64,000 nucleotides of DNA from Caldimonas caldifontis. Its GTDB lineage: Bacteria; Pseudomonadota; Gammaproteobacteria; Burkholderiales; Burkholderiaceae_C. Every line of letters starts with the position of its first letter. The stretch's first letter is position 1. A program made the translations under genes and the position numbers. Positions 57,469 through 64,000 of this stretch are shown in pieces. The stretch covers positions 307,818 to 371,817 of the forward strand of contig NZ_PSNX01000004.1 of NCBI RefSeq assembly GCF_002930615.1, given 5' to 3'. A model generated the notes under the pieces. The model saw only the letters and a list, made by a program, of their open reading frames with translations, made no database searches and had not been told where the DNA came from.

Positions 57469-57865
57469 GCTGCCGCCGGTTCGGTCGGCATCGGAAACAC
57501 TCCTGTCGGGAGTGGGTGTGAGCCCGGCAAGTCTGCGCCATCGGCGCCGTGGATTCAACCGGGGTGGTGCCAGCGACAGAGCCTTTGCCGCGCTTGCCCG
57601 CGCAAAGGGCGCCAGGGTCCGTGCCTTGGTCGGGCATCGGTACGCGGGGAGGTGGCACGGTTCGCGTGACCGCACTGCGCGTGGCCGCGCCGTTGTGGCT
57701 GGGCCACGGCCTGCGCGGATGTCTTGGCGGGCAGACTGCAAAAGTGACACCGCAGAGGCACTACGCTGTCACTGCAGAAATCTCTTCGTCGCGGGCCGCA
57801 GTGGATGTGCACAGACCTGCGCGGGCACGCGAAGATGCGCGGCTTCCCGACAAGGCCGACCCGAC

Positions 57866-58078
57866 ATGCTGCGCACCGGAAACCAGCTTCGACTGACCCG
57901 ACCCGAACGGACGCGGCTGGCCCGCATCACCGCCATCGAGCCGGGGTCCATCCGCAGCGTCGCGGACCTGCAGGCCTACGTCCGCCGGTGCAAGGCCCAT
58001 TACTGGGGCCACTCCGATGACACCCGCTTCCTGCACTGGCTGATCGAGCGTGAGGTGCAGTCCCTGACCGGACGCTGA
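57866..58078 (+). CDS. Unknown backbone protein, 70 aa
   Basis: Begins 'MLRTGNQLRLTRPERTRLAR' and continues 'RSVADLQAYVRRCKAHYWG' and 'TRFLHWLIEREVQSL', which looks like a small helical protein with conserved aromatic residues. Ribosome site weak (AAGG 13 nt upstream). It is a plausible element-borne hypothetical. Followed by a strong hairpin. Confidence 0.55.
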   Translation: MLRTGNQLRLTRPERTRLARITAIEPGSIRSVADLQAYVRRCKAHYWGHSDDTRFLHWLIEREVQSLTGR

Positions 58079-58114
58079 GCGCCCGTCGCCCGGTTCGCAG
58101 TCTCGGAAACAGGA

Positions 58115-58141
58115 ACGCCCCCGGTGCTGGACCGGGGGCGT
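58115..58141. terminator. Hairpin between convergent backbone genes
   Basis: Perfect 11-bp stem ACGCCCCCGGT-GCTGG-ACCGGGGGCGT. No T-run. Located between the 70-aa gene (+) and the 223-aa gene (-). Confidence 0.55.
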
Positions 58142-58210
58142 GCTGGGTGACGGCCTGGAGTGGATCTGGATCGCGCCGACTGAAGGGTCTCGAACGTTCG
58201 ACCGGACGGC

Positions 58211-58882
58211 TCAGCGGAACACGCGCGGCTCGACGCTTGCCCCGCGCATGAACGCGAGGTACGCACCGGCCTTGCCGATGTCGTCGAAGGTCGCCACGGG
58301 CTGCTCGTGCAGCACGACGGCCCAGGGACGGACATCGTCATCACTGGCGCGGATGCGCAGTTCCGGCGGCTGCCAGCGCGGGTGGCGGTACAGGGGCAGG
58401 CCGGTGTCCCAGGCCATCAGTGCCAGCACATGCGCACAGAGGATGGCTGTACCGGCCGCCTCGCCCGGCTCGACGAGCAGGGGCACCTTCAGCAGGCCGG
58501 TCGAGCGGCCGACCGTGCCGACCACGTCGAACTCGTCGAGCCAGCTCGCGCCGGTGCCGGTGTCGCCCAGCACCAGCCGCACCTTGCGGCCGTCCCGGCG
58601 GCAGGTCTCCAGCACCCTCGCCAGGCGAGGGTCCGTGCCGGGGTCGAAGTAGGTGCTGTGACCCTGGGCGGATTCGCCCCAGGCACGCACGGCAGCGAGG
58701 TACTTTTCGTAGCCGGTGAGGCTCCCCGCGTCATCGGCGGTCGGCATCAGGTCGGGACGATCGAGCCGCTGTGCGATCTGCCGTGCATGATCGCGGGCGT
58801 TGTCGAAGCCGAAGCAGGTCACGCCACCTTCGGTGGCGATCACATACAGGCGTTGCTCGGGATTCAGGGTGATGTCTCGCAT
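58211..58882 (-). CDS. Unknown backbone protein, 223 aa
   Basis: Begins 'MRDITLNPEQRLYVIATEGG', continues 'DPRLARVLETCRRDGRKVRL' and 'ASWLDEFDVVGTVGRSTGLL' then 'KVPLLVEPGEAAGTAILCAH'. The last part contains 'MAWDTGLPLYRHPRWQPPEL'. No signal peptide and no motif I can tie to a family. I recall comparable hypotheticals in element backbones. Leader hairpin at 58915-58933. Confidence 0.65.
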   Translation of the reverse strand: MRDITLNPEQRLYVIATEGGVTCFGFDNARDHARQIAQRLDRPDLMPTADDAGSLTGYEKYLAAVRAWGESAQGHSTYFDPGTDPRLARVLETCRRDGRKVRLVLGDTGTGASWLDEFDVVGTVGRSTGLLKVPLLVEPGEAAGTAILCAHVLALMAWDTGLPLYRHPRWQPPELRIRASDDDVRPWAVVLHEQPVATFDDIGKAGAYLAFMRGASVEPRVFR

Positions 58883-58914
58883 GGGGAACTCTCGAAGTTG
58901 GGAGGGCGGACACC

Positions 58915-58933
58915 GGCCCTGGCGGGACGGGCC
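58915..58933 (-). promoter_or_regulatory. Hairpin leader upstream of the 223-aa gene
   Basis: GGCCC-GTCCCGCCA-GGGCC on the minus strand, 32 nt upstream of the start. Contains the CCCGCCAGGG word that recurs in the leaders. Confidence 0.4.
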
Positions 58934-59054
58934 CGCGGGCGGTTGGATGGGGTGCCGGTGAGCCCAGGCCGCTGGACGTCAGTCCTTGGCCGAGTCACGT
59001 CAGCGATCGAACCCGGTGCAGCCGATGGGGCTGCGCCGGGGTTCGGTTTTCGGA

Positions 59055-59687
59055 TCAGCGCCGGCTGATCTGCACGGCGGGTGCGGGGCCGTCGACGGGA
59101 GGTTCCGGGGCACGCTCGGAGCGGCCTTCGGAGCCACTGACCGGCGACGCCGGGGACATGCCGGCCTGGTGCTGGAAGCGGGCGTGCGCGTCGGCGAACT
59201 CGGCATCGCCCAGCAGCTGACGAACCTGCGCGGCGGCCGGTTCGGGCCTGCTGTCGGCGTCACGGGCCGCGGCTGGGCGCGCGCCCCGCTTCGATGTTGC
59301 CGGCGAGGCCGGCGGTGCGGCGGCAATGGCCTCGTCGAGGACGTCCGCAGTGCGGTGGTACGCCTTCTGCGTGATTCCGCCGACGAAGGCTGCGGGTCGC
59401 TGCAGCGTCCACTGGACCAGCAGGCGCAGCCATTGCCCGATGCGCTTGTCGCGGGCCTGGCGCGCCTTGTGGACGCGCAGCGACTGCTTGCAGGACAGGT
59501 ACAGCGCCAGGTGGCGGCGCTTCATGTCGGCGTCGCCGTCGAGCTGCGCCATCACCTCGGCGGCGAGGGCGACGTCACGGCCGACGCGTCTGTAGAAGCC
59601 GACCCAGGCGCGCTGCTCCTCGATGTCGATGGTGCTGCGGCGCGGTGACGGGCTCTGGAAGGATCTGTCTGGGAAAGCATGACTCAT
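59055..59687 (-). CDS. Unknown backbone protein, 210 aa
   Basis: Starts at ATG 59685-59687 behind TTGGAGAACCCC. 'EEQRAWVGFYRRVGRDVALA', 'MKRRHLALYLSCKQSLRVHK' and 'GQWLRLLVQWTLQRPAAF' suggest an alpha-helical cytoplasmic protein; the C-terminal ~80 residues are Pro/Ala-rich. Unknown family. Leader hairpin at 59725-59743. Confidence 0.6.
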   Translation of the reverse strand: MSHAFPDRSFQSPSPRRSTIDIEEQRAWVGFYRRVGRDVALAAEVMAQLDGDADMKRRHLALYLSCKQSLRVHKARQARDKRIGQWLRLLVQWTLQRPAAFVGGITQKAYHRTADVLDEAIAAAPPASPATSKRGARPAAARDADSRPEPAAAQVRQLLGDAEFADAHARFQHQAGMSPASPVSGSEGRSERAPEPPVDGPAPAVQISRR

Positions 59688-59724
59688 GGGGTTCTCCAAG
59701 AATGCGAGGGAACCCCGGCCCCGA

Positions 59725-59743
59725 CGGGAGACGGTGACTCCCG
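59725..59743 (-). promoter_or_regulatory. Hairpin leader upstream of the 210-aa gene
   Basis: Perfect 6-bp stem CGGGAG-N7-CTCCCG on the minus strand, then GGGGCCGGGGTTCCC. Located 37 nt upstream of the start. Confidence 0.5.
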
Positions 59744-59913
59744 GAGGGTGGATGGCGAGGACGGCTGAAAGCCGAGGGAAACGGGGTGTCGGGTGATGGC
59801 GTCCCGATGCCATCGCTGGCGGTCGGTTCACCATCCCCGAGACCCGAGGACTCGATCGGCACGAGGTCGAGCCGCCGGCGGTGCCGTGACGGACGACTCG
59901 ATGCCCGCGACCA

Positions 59914-60126
59914 TCAGGTCGTGAGCACGCGAGCGGCGCCTCGGCGCAGGCCCTCGGCAATGCCGATCCAGCGGTCGGCGATCCGGTCCAGGTAGACCAG
60001 GTCGTCGGCCGCGATCTCGCCCGAGGCGCGGAGCCGGGCGATGACTTCCTTGACCAGGAGGGGATCCTCCCGGGCCAGCACGATGGCCGTCGAGGCGATG
60101 CGCCTGCGGTAGGTGTCGACCGTCAT
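59914..60126 (-). CDS. Unknown backbone protein, 70 aa (helical)
   Basis: Starts at ATG 60124-60126. 'MTVDTYRRRIASTAIVLARE', 'DPLLVKEVIARLRASGEIAA' and 'DDLVYLDRIADRWIGIAEGL' make a compact three-helix protein. It follows the 67-aa frame by 2 nt. Unknown family. The upstream extension of the frame is not used because its codons are antisense to nothing conserved. Confidence 0.55.
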   Translation of the reverse strand: MTVDTYRRRIASTAIVLAREDPLLVKEVIARLRASGEIAADDLVYLDRIADRWIGIAEGLRRGAARVLTT

Positions 60127-60128
60127 GG

Positions 60129-60332
60129 TCAGCACACCGTCGTGCAGCGCTCGGACGCCAGAGGGTCCGCGGTCTCGCACACCATGCGCATGGACGCGTG
60201 GGGCGTGCAGGGCCGGGACCGGAGCAGCGCCGGCAGGGTGACAGGCCGCCGGGCGGGCACACGGGCAAGCCCGGTACCACCCAGCAGTGCACACACCGGC
60301 GCGACAGCGCGGTTCCAGGGAACGGGACTCAT
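60129..60332 (-). CDS. Possible small protein, 67 aa
   Basis: Starts at ATG 60330-60332 after GAAGGAGAACCCCC, a strong ribosome site and the standard distance from a leader hairpin. Sequence 'MSPVPWNRAVAPVCALLGGT' looks like a weak signal or membrane segment, then an Arg/Pro/Cys-rich part. The body has no conserved feature, but the 5' signals support translation. Confidence 0.5.
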   Translation of the reverse strand: MSPVPWNRAVAPVCALLGGTGLARVPARRPVTLPALLRSRPCTPHASMRMVCETADPLASERCTTVC

Positions 60333-60354
60333 GGGGGTTCTCCTTCAGGGGTGA

Positions 60355-60394
60355 AGGGGAACGCCCATCCCTGGCGGGGAACTGGGGTTCCCCG
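60355..60394 (-). promoter_or_regulatory. Paired-hairpin leader upstream of the 67-aa gene
   Basis: Minus strand: CGGGGAAC (60387-60394) pairs perfectly with GTTCCCCG (60375-60382), or alternatively with a distal GTTCCCC (60355-60361) next to the ribosome site. The two pairings are mutually exclusive. Confidence 0.55.
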
Positions 60395-60680
60395 TCTGGG
60401 ATGCCTTGCCGGGAAGGCAAGGCGCTTCGTCGCGCACCGGTGCGTGCGCGAGCTGCAGAGGTCCGCGTCCGAGAGGACGGGGCCAGGGCAGATGCGTGCG
60501 TCAGGCCAGGCTTCTGATCGAGATCAGGCCGGGCTGGTGAACGCAGGGCGCGTCACGACGCAGAGGTCGTGGTCGGCGCATGCGAGGAGGGGCCACGACA
60601 CAGGGTCATGGCCGGCTCCTGGTTTCGGATCCGGATGGATCTGAATCGGCCCGGCACACGGATGTGCCGGACGGGCCACA

Positions 60681-60703
60681 AGGCAGGTAACGACTGCGAC
60701 GCC
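60681..60703 (-). repeat. 23-bp repeat, copy C
   Basis: Minus strand GGCGTCGCAGTCG-T-TACCTGCCT, 349 nt upstream of the 67-aa gene start. Identical to copy B. Confidence 0.65.
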
Positions 60704-60833
60704 AGCTGGGCTGGACTTCAGGGCGACCAAAGCCACCGATGAAGGCTGAGCAGACGCGATGTCCGCAGGAAGCCACATCAGTATCGGACGGGGTCCCTCG
60801 GTCGGCAACGGACCCGAGGTCTCATCGCGGCAA

Positions 60834-60875
60834 TGCCCGCCCAAGCGACCGGCTCGGCCGACGCTTGGGCGGGCA
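60834..60875. repeat. 14-bp perfect inverted repeat
   Basis: TGCCCGCCCAAGCG / CGCTTGGGCGGGCA with a 14-nt loop, upstream of the 80-aa gene. No T-run. May be a terminator or a protein-binding dyad. Confidence 0.6.
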
Positions 60876-61003
60876 ATCGCTTCCGAGTCCTCCACGACGG
60901 TGGCCGGGAATACGGCGCCGCACGGTTGCAGGGCGTGCGGGCCGGCTGACGGTTCGTATAGTGGGCGGATCAAATTCTCCAGCAGACCGGTTCCGCGCTA
61001 TCC

Positions 61004-61246
61004 ATGACCGTCGAACGCTATGCCTTCAATGACTGCGAAGCCACCACCGCGGCAGGGGTGCCGCTTCGCATTCCTGCTGGCGTTCACCACGTCGAGCGGC
61101 GATCGCTGGTGTTCCGCGTGCGCCTGGGTGGCCGCGAACTCGATCTGACCCTGGCCGAGTGGGAGCGCCTGCTGGATGCGGGCTGTGTCGGGCCGGTTGT
61201 CGCCGCCGCTGATCCACCGGGGACCGGCGAAACCCATCCTGGGTGA
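61004..61246 (+). CDS. Unknown small protein, 80 aa
   Basis: 'MTVERYAFNDCEATTAAGVP', 'LRIPAGVHHVERRSLVFRVR' and 'LGGRELDLTLAEWERLLDAG' suggest a small beta-plus-alpha fold. No known family. A TATAGT -10-like hexamer lies about 42 nt upstream. It is the last recognisable backbone-like gene before the third metal patch. Confidence 0.55.
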   Translation: MTVERYAFNDCEATTAAGVPLRIPAGVHHVERRSLVFRVRLGGRELDLTLAEWERLLDAGCVGPVVAAADPPGTGETHPG

Positions 61247-61825
61247 AACACGCGAGGTGGCGAAGGCAGACTGGAACGTCTATGCGAGAGCGCTGGTCGG
61301 ACCCCGGCGACCACGGCAGTTGCGCTGCTCGAGTGGGCCAGCGACGTGGCGATGAGTGTCTACACAGCGGCACTACACAAGTACCCGGACTCGGCCAGTA
61401 GCAGTCGGCCGCCAATGGCCGCTTCCGGCAGCCTCCTTCGCCGTCTCCGTCGGTTCTGGCTTCTGGCCACTGGCTGCTGTCGCGTACTTGTGCGTGTATG
61501 CCCATCGGCAAATTCTTCGTCGCCAACTCAGCGCTTGCGGCGGTGTTGGCTGCGGCGGTGTTGGCTGTGGTGGTCGGCGGCAAAGGCTAGGCCCGCCTTC
61601 AGGAAGCTGGACCGGCTTGCCGTGAATCCGCTCGGCAGACACGAACTGAGATGCAGGGCCTATGGTCGGCCAAGACCATGGTTGCGCAGTTGGTGGTGCT
61701 GGTGAGCGCGCTGGTCGGCTTCGCCGTCGACGCCATCACCGCCCGGAGGCCGCAGCCGGCTTGGATCTGACGACCGGTGGCGGCCGTGCCGATCCGATGA
61801 CTCGGGCGTGCGTCTGACAGCCTTT
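61247..61825. other. Gene-poor stretch with two tiny hydrophobic frames
   Basis: 579 nt. Possible 30-codon frame at 61498-61590 (MPIGKFFVANSALAAV…) and 39-codon frame at 61651-61770 (MQGLWSAKTMVAQLVV…), each with one membrane-like helix but without a clear ribosome site. They may be remnants or real short membrane peptides. Confidence 0.25.
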
Positions 61826-62218
61826 CTAGAGCGCCGCCATCACCCGCTCAAGGCGCTGTCGCACTTCGCCGGCAAGCTGCGCGATCTCTGGCCGATCGAC
61901 CAGGTCGAGCACGGCGCTGGGATCCATGAACTCGACTCGGACGCTTCCGGACGGGTCTTCGCGCACCACCACATTGCATGGCAGCAACACCCCGATCGAG
62001 GGCTCTGCCGTCAGCGCGCGGTGGGCCAGCGCCGGGTTGCACGCCCCGAGGATCCGGTAGGGTGGCATGTCCGCACCGAGCTTCTTCTTCAGCGTCGCCT
62101 GTACATCGATCTCGGTGAGCACGCCGAAGCCCTCTGCCTGCAGCGCCAGCGTGACACGAGCCAGCGCGTCCGCGAACGACAGCCGAACGGTCTTGCCGAA
62201 GCCGTACCTGGCGTCCAT
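61826..62218 (-). CDS. DUF302 family protein
   Basis: 130 aa from ATG 62216-62218. 'TVRLSFADALARVTLALQAE', 'GFGVLTEIDVQATLKKKLGA', 'PYRILGACNPALAHRALTAE' and 'PSIGVLLPCNVVVRED' are the DUF302 core, a fold found in many proteobacteria and often beside metal or sulfur genes. The conserved Cys residues in LGACNP and LLPCNV are present. Function unknown. It follows the Met-rich frameshifted gene by 8 nt. Confidence 0.88.
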   Translation of the reverse strand: MDARYGFGKTVRLSFADALARVTLALQAEGFGVLTEIDVQATLKKKLGADMPPYRILGACNPALAHRALTAEPSIGVLLPCNVVVREDPSGSVRVEFMDPSAVLDLVDRPEIAQLAGEVRQRLERVMAAL

Positions 62219-62226
62219 GCTTGCCC

Positions 62227-62690
62227 TCACTTGGTGGGCGCCGGCGTCGGGTTCATCCACTGCTGATGCCACATCATGTGGTTCATCATCATCTGCTGCA
62301 TCGGCAGGTACTGTTCCATCATGTACTGGCGCTGCTTGAGCTGCTCGGGCGTGAGGTTCGAGTAGTAGCCGCGCATGTGGCCCCAGTCCATCATCGGGGC
62401 GCCCATCATCATGCCCGGGCCGCCCATGCAGCAGCCATGCCGCCGCCGGGTCCCCACATGCCGTGCATCGCCGTCATCGCCGACTGCATGCTCGTCCAGT
62501 GCTCCTGCAGCAGCTTCTGTCGCTCCTGGGGATCCTGCGTCGCGCGCATCCGTTCCATCTGGGCCTGCATCAGCTTCATGTGCTCCTGCACCTGCGCCAG
62601 CTGCTTGTCGAACTCGGCGGTGTTCGGGGCGGCCACCTTCGACGCTGCGGCCTTGTCGGCCGCAGGGCCCTGCTGGGCGGCGACGGGCAT
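62227..62690 (-). pseudogene. Met-rich periplasmic-type protein, frameshifted
   Basis: Two overlapping frames together form one protein. From ATG 62688-62690: 'EFDKQLAQVQEHMKLMQAQM', 'TSMQSAMTAMHGMWGPGGGM'; from about 62435 the other frame continues 'CCMGGPGMMMGAPMMDWGHM' to '…NPTPAPTK' at 62227. A one-base shift around 62435 would join them. No signal peptide precedes the first Met, so the N-terminus may also be lost. Likely copper-related because of its Met content. A sequencing error could also explain the shift. Confidence 0.65.
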
Positions 62691-63064
62691 TGAGAACGGG
62701 ACTTGCGCAGAATCAAGGCGCTGCTGCAGGCGGCCGATGGCGGAGCTCCACCCCGCGTGCCGCGATCTCCCCGCGGAGCAGGCACCGGCGTGGCCCGCTC
62801 GGCCTCCCGTCAGCATCGAGTCGTTTGGAAGGCGTCTACCCGCGCGACACCGGCCGCACCTATCTACGGCGCAGCGCCGCTCCCGGTTACGCTCTACGAC
62901 CGCCCGGCCAGGCCCGGATCGAGTTTGCGCACCCGTCCCTACGCTGTGATGGCCCAGACATAAGTGCTGTTGCCACAACATCTCGATGACCACTGCGAAT
63001 GGGTAAAGCCTGTAGCGGATGTAAAGTATTGGGCACTTTCCCAACCGCAACCCGTCAGAGTGCC
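62691..63064. other. Gap upstream of CadR copy 2
   Basis: 374 nt. The 3' end (about 63004-63033) carries AAAGCCTGTAGC-N3-TGTAAAGT, a close match to the CadR site at 22206-22236, but no divergent ATPase gene is present. The rest shows no credible gene. Confidence 0.45.
63004..63033 (+). promoter_or_regulatory. CadR-type operator upstream of CadR copy 2
   Basis: AAAGCCTGTAGC followed by GGATGTAAAGT, similar to the cadR/cadA site on its minus strand (AAAGCCTGTAGCAGGTGTAGAGT). It lies 32 nt upstream of the regulator ATG. The -35 for a divergent gene (TTGACT in copy 1) is no longer TTGAC. Confidence 0.55.
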
Positions 63065-63508
63065 ATGAAGATCGGAGCCTTGGCCGAAGCCACCGGAACC
63101 CCCGTCGAGACGATTCGCTTCTACGAGCGCGAAGGTCTTCTGCCACCGCCCGCGCGGGCGGACAACAACTACCGCATGTACCTGCCGGAGCACGCCGAGC
63201 GGCTTGTCTTCATTCGGCAGTGCCGGAACCTGGACATGACGCTCGACGAGATCCGGGCCCTCATCATGTTGCGGGATGCGCCAGCAAAGGATTGCGGCGA
63301 GGTCAACGCGCTGCTGGACGAGCACATCGGCCACGTGGTGCACCGCATCCGCGAACTCCGGGAGCTCGAAAGGGACCTGAAGGCGCTGCGCGCGCGCTGC
63401 GCGGGAGCCCGAGCGCTGGCGGAGTGCGGCATCCTCAGTCGCCTGGACGGCGCGCCCGCCGTACCGACCACGCGGGCGAAGCGGCGGCACGTGCCAGGTG
63501 CACATTGA
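63065..63508 (+). CDS. cadR: CadR/PbrR-like MerR-family regulator, copy 2
   Basis: 147 aa, same length as copy 1 and with the same key residues ('MKIGALAEATGTPVETIRFY', DCGEVNALLDEHIGHV, LRARC, AECGIL, RRHVPGAH). The last His cluster has HVPGAH for HVHGAH. It has its own operator but no divergent ATPase gene; its former target appears lost. It may still bind the shared CadR sites elsewhere. Confidence 0.85.
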   Translation: MKIGALAEATGTPVETIRFYEREGLLPPPARADNNYRMYLPEHAERLVFIRQCRNLDMTLDEIRALIMLRDAPAKDCGEVNALLDEHIGHVVHRIRELRELERDLKALRARCAGARALAECGILSRLDGAPAVPTTRAKRRHVPGAH

Positions 63509-63853
63509 GGCGGGACCATGGGCAACAAGGCTTTGCCGGCGGTGACGGTGAACGGCACGCCTGCCACGGCGCTTGCGCGTGAGACTTAACGCGCTGCGAC
63601 GGGCGCCAGGCTGGGTCCACTTGGCGCTTCATGCAGCCTGATCGGAAAGTGCAGCGGATGCCGGAACGGGTCCGGCTGACCGCCCCGCCTTGCAAGTTGC
63701 CGCCGTGGACCCTTGCTTCGATGGATTCAGCACTGCCGGCATCTACCGCGTTGCTGCGCGTGCCCGAGGCGCTTTGCCAGCCGAGTAGGGGCTTGACTCT
63801 GAACGGACTTCATGCCTGAGCATTCGCAGCTCGTCGATAGCCTGTTGTTGAGA
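63509..63853. other. Degenerate stretch after CadR copy 2
   Basis: 345 nt. A short frame near 63518-63589 reads 'MGNKALPAVTVNGTPATALA', whose VTVNGxPATA resembles the C-terminus of the His-rich protein at 13197-13583 (VTVNGKPATARFTLK). It may be a remnant. Nothing else credible. Confidence 0.3.
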
Positions 63854-63918
63854 TGAACCGTCGCAGCTTCTCCAAGATCGCCTCCGTATCCCTTGCCGGC
63901 GCCTCGGTATCTGTTCTA
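63854..63918 (+). pseudogene. Tat-signal gene 5' end, interrupted by an IS element
   Basis: 'MNRRSFSKIASVSLAGASVS' is a twin-arginine signal (RRSFSK). After about 21 codons the sequence enters an IS end at about 63919. Without the rest, the product cannot be told; multicopper oxidase and molybdoenzyme are both possible. Confidence 0.6.
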
Positions 63919-64000
63919 GGGCGTGTTCACACTAATTGCGATGATGGTCGGGGCATTGGACACTTGGGGGCATGGAAATCACGCCCGAGCAATTCGCTGC
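63919..64000 (+). mobile_element. IS5-family insertion element, left end, truncated by window
   Basis: GGGCGTGTTCACA starts at 63919, and at 63972 an ATG opens MEITPEQFA, the N-terminus of a common IS5-family transposase group. Only the first codons are inside the window. The insertion point lies after TTCTA, within the Tat-signal gene. Confidence 0.65.

Larger units (their letters stand above)
57316..57865. other. Divergent intergenic region
   Basis: 550 nt between radC (minus) and the 70-aa gene (plus). It holds the double-hairpin leader, repeat copy B, a CACTCC-TGTC-GGGAGTG hairpin (57498-57514), and GTGACA…TGTCAC (57744-57772) which may be an operator. No other gene was credible. Confidence 0.45.
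60333..61003. other. Divergent intergenic region
   Basis: 671 nt between the 67-aa gene (-) and 80-aa gene (+). It contains the paired-hairpin leader, repeat copy C, the 14-bp inverted repeat and, at 60957-60962, TATAGT as a possible -10 for the 80-aa gene. Confidence 0.45.

Overview
The window reads as part of an integrative and conjugative element (or another large mobile element) of a GC-rich betaproteobacterium, most likely Burkholderiales. This rests on very high GC with strong GC3 bias, on Cupriavidus/Burkholderiales-type metal-resistance families (CzcI, CzcE, DUF4148, CopI-like cupredoxin), and on typical element-backbone families (DUF932, DUF1845, DUF1173, AlpA-like, RadC-like, an RDF-like protein). 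No tRNA, rRNA or CRISPR array was found.

Layout. (1) 1-11.1 kb is backbone: a minus-strand set (FlhD-like fragment at the left edge, DUF932, zinc-finger/Toprim primase, GHKL ATPase, three unknowns), then a plus-strand set (DUF1845, AlpA-like, degenerate tyrosine recombinase, DUF1173). (2) 11.2-27.7 kb is metal island 1, for divalent cations. A long minus-strand czc-like operon runs czcI, OMF, His-rich membrane protein, adaptor, RND pump, His-rich protein, lipoprotein, DMT exporter, YnfA. It is followed by a transglutaminase, CzcE-like protein, CadR, a Cd/Zn/Pb P-type ATPase, a small secreted protein, a two-component system and a DUF4148 protein. (3) 27.8-29.0 kb is a scrambled partial duplicate of island 1: OMF 5' end, second czcI, transglutaminase fragment, ATPase fragment. 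(4) 29.2-34.5 kb returns to backbone: an RDF-like protein, an SbcD-like nuclease and an SbcC-like ATPase. (5) 34.8-55.6 kb is metal island 2, for copper: CopZ-like chaperone, CopA ATPase, CueR, OMF, multicopper oxidase, cupredoxin, CusF, Met-rich lipoprotein, cytochrome c, DUF2933, a second Cu ATPase, accessory genes and cusCBA. (6) 55.7-61.2 kb is backbone again, with small unknown genes and RadC. (7) 61.8-64 kb is a third, decayed metal patch: DUF302, a frameshifted Met-rich gene, a second CadR, and a Tat-signal gene cut by an IS5-family element that runs off the window.

Regulation. Two P-type ATPase genes and the copZ-like gene sit behind MerR-family promoters with 19-bp spacers. A TGAC-N6-GTCAT box near three small secreted-protein genes is a plausible site for the encoded two-component regulator. 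Most minus-strand backbone genes have GC-rich paired-hairpin leaders just upstream of the Shine-Dalgarno, and a 23-bp repeat lies ahead of three backbone transcription units. These two repeated elements are the least explained structures here. Names are family assignments from sequence reading; metal specificities are inferred.
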